From: Actinomycetota bacterium | Lineage (GTDB): Bacteria; Actinomycetota; Actinomycetes; Nanopelagicales; Nanopelagicaceae | Reading direction: 5' to 3' | DNA: 5,615 nt | NCBI GenBank assembly: GCA_009698515.1 | Contig: WLQA01000057.1 | Location: forward strand, 1-5,615 | Part shown: in pieces, positions 5,073-5,615 of the stretch | How positions within the stretch are numbered: the first letter of the stretch is position 1 | How the letters are laid out: every line of letters begins with the position of its first letter | Program-made: the position numbers and the translations under genes | The notes under the pieces: model-generated | The model's input: only the letters and a program-made list of their open reading frames with translations | Database searches by the model: none | What the model was told of the DNA's origin: nothing

Positions 5073-5615
5073 ATGAGCACTGAAGTTACTAATAAATGTA
5101 TTGGCTTTATTGGTGCCGGCGTTATGGGATCTGCATTAATAAAGAGCATGTTAACTTCTGGGATTAAGCCAAGCCAGATCTGTGTTTATGAAAAAATGCC
5201 AGATAAAGCAAGTGAAGTGGCGACAAAATTTGGTGTAAATCTAAAAGGAATTAATGAGATCGGCCAAGATTGTGAAGTTGTATTTTTAGCGGTTAAACCA
5301 CAGGATTTATCGGATCTGCTCGAGAAGCTAAAAGGCAATTTAAAAGAGAGCGTGCTATTAATCTCAATTGCAGCTGGCAAGAAAAGTGAATTTATAGAAA
5401 AAATCATTGTTCAGAAAAATCCTGTTATTCGCGTTATGCCAAATACTCCTGCACAGATTGGGAGAGGTGTTGCTGCTATCTCTGCCGGAAAATACGCATC
5501 GGCAGAAGATTTAGAACTAGCGACAAAATTATTATCAGGAAGTGGATTAGTGGTTGCAGTTCCTGAATCTCAACAGGATGCAGTTACCGCCTTAAGTGGC
5601 TCAGGACCGGCTTAC
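5073..5615 (+). CDS. proC: Pyrroline-5-carboxylate reductase ProC (3' truncated by window edge)
   Basis: The first 181 residues of a family usually near 270 residues are present, and the frame is still open at the right edge. ProC reduces 1-pyrroline-5-carboxylate to L-proline with NAD(P)H, the last step of proline synthesis, in the cytoplasm. The N-terminal Rossmann fold shows the dinucleotide motif GAGVMG (14-19). VKPQD (74-78) and RVMPNTPA (120-127) are typical of the family. The start of the C-terminal dimerisation and substrate domain is seen as DAVTALSGSGPAY (169-181), the conserved ProC signature. The ATG at 5073 leaves about ten residues before the first beta strand, which is normal. 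It is transcribed divergently from the cysteine-rich gene across 56 bases, so the two promoters must overlap closely. No frameshift or missing key residue is seen in the part available. Confidence 0.96.
   Translation, partial: MSTEVTNKCIGFIGAGVMGSALIKSMLTSGIKPSQICVYEKMPDKASEVATKFGVNLKGINEIGQDCEVVFLAVKPQDLSDLLEKLKGNLKESVLLISIAAGKKSEFIEKIIVQKNPVIRVMPNTPAQIGRGVAAISAGKYASAEDLELATKLLSGSGLVVAVPESQQDAVTALSGSGPAY

Noticed and set aside
5186..5407. 73-codon - strand open frame inside proC
   Set aside because: It is antisense to the conserved ProC Rossmann domain with a Ser/Phe/Leu-rich translation; a coding shadow.

Overview
The window looks like chromosomal core DNA from a small-genome, low-to-moderate GC actinobacterium. 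Two 60-base blocks counted inside clpC (421-480 and 541-600) are each 25/60 G+C. The ClpC and RadA proteins are very close to actinobacterial forms, gaps are short, and A/T-ending codons dominate. This fits streamlined aquatic lineages such as the freshwater acI group (Nanopelagicales), but that placement is inference; no marker here proves it. There are no mobile elements, CRISPR arrays, tRNA or rRNA genes.

Layout from left to right: (1) the last 46 codons of an unrecognised + strand gene (1-142); (2) a 143-base gap holding the clpC promoter and leader, with a repeated heptamer, a small palindrome, a possible HspR half-site, a -10 candidate and a good ribosome binding site; (3) clpC, complete, + strand (286-2784); (4) radA, complete, - strand (2777-4147), overlapping the clpC tail by 8 bases; (5) a cysteine-rich protein of unknown function, - strand (4174-5016), just upstream of radA and probably co-transcribed with it; (6) a 56-base divergent promoter region (5017-5072); (7) proC, + strand, cut by the right edge (5073-5615). 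No stretch over 300 bases lacks a gene.

ClpC is the unfoldase that feeds ClpP in regulated proteolysis. RadA is a DNA helicase-like ATPase that processes recombination intermediates. ProC makes proline. The first two are stress and genome-maintenance functions that sit side by side in Firmicutes (clpC-radA-disA, all co-directional). Here they are neighbours in tail-to-tail orientation.

The clearest non-coding pattern is that radA, the cysteine-rich gene and proC all lack a convincing Shine-Dalgarno sequence, yet each has a TAnnnT -10-like hexamer 6-8 bases before its ATG. This is the layout expected of leaderless mRNAs. clpC by contrast has a leader and a good Shine-Dalgarno. I see no strong case for a wholly new system. 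The leaderless pattern and the uncharacterised cysteine-rich partner of radA are the items most worth checking.
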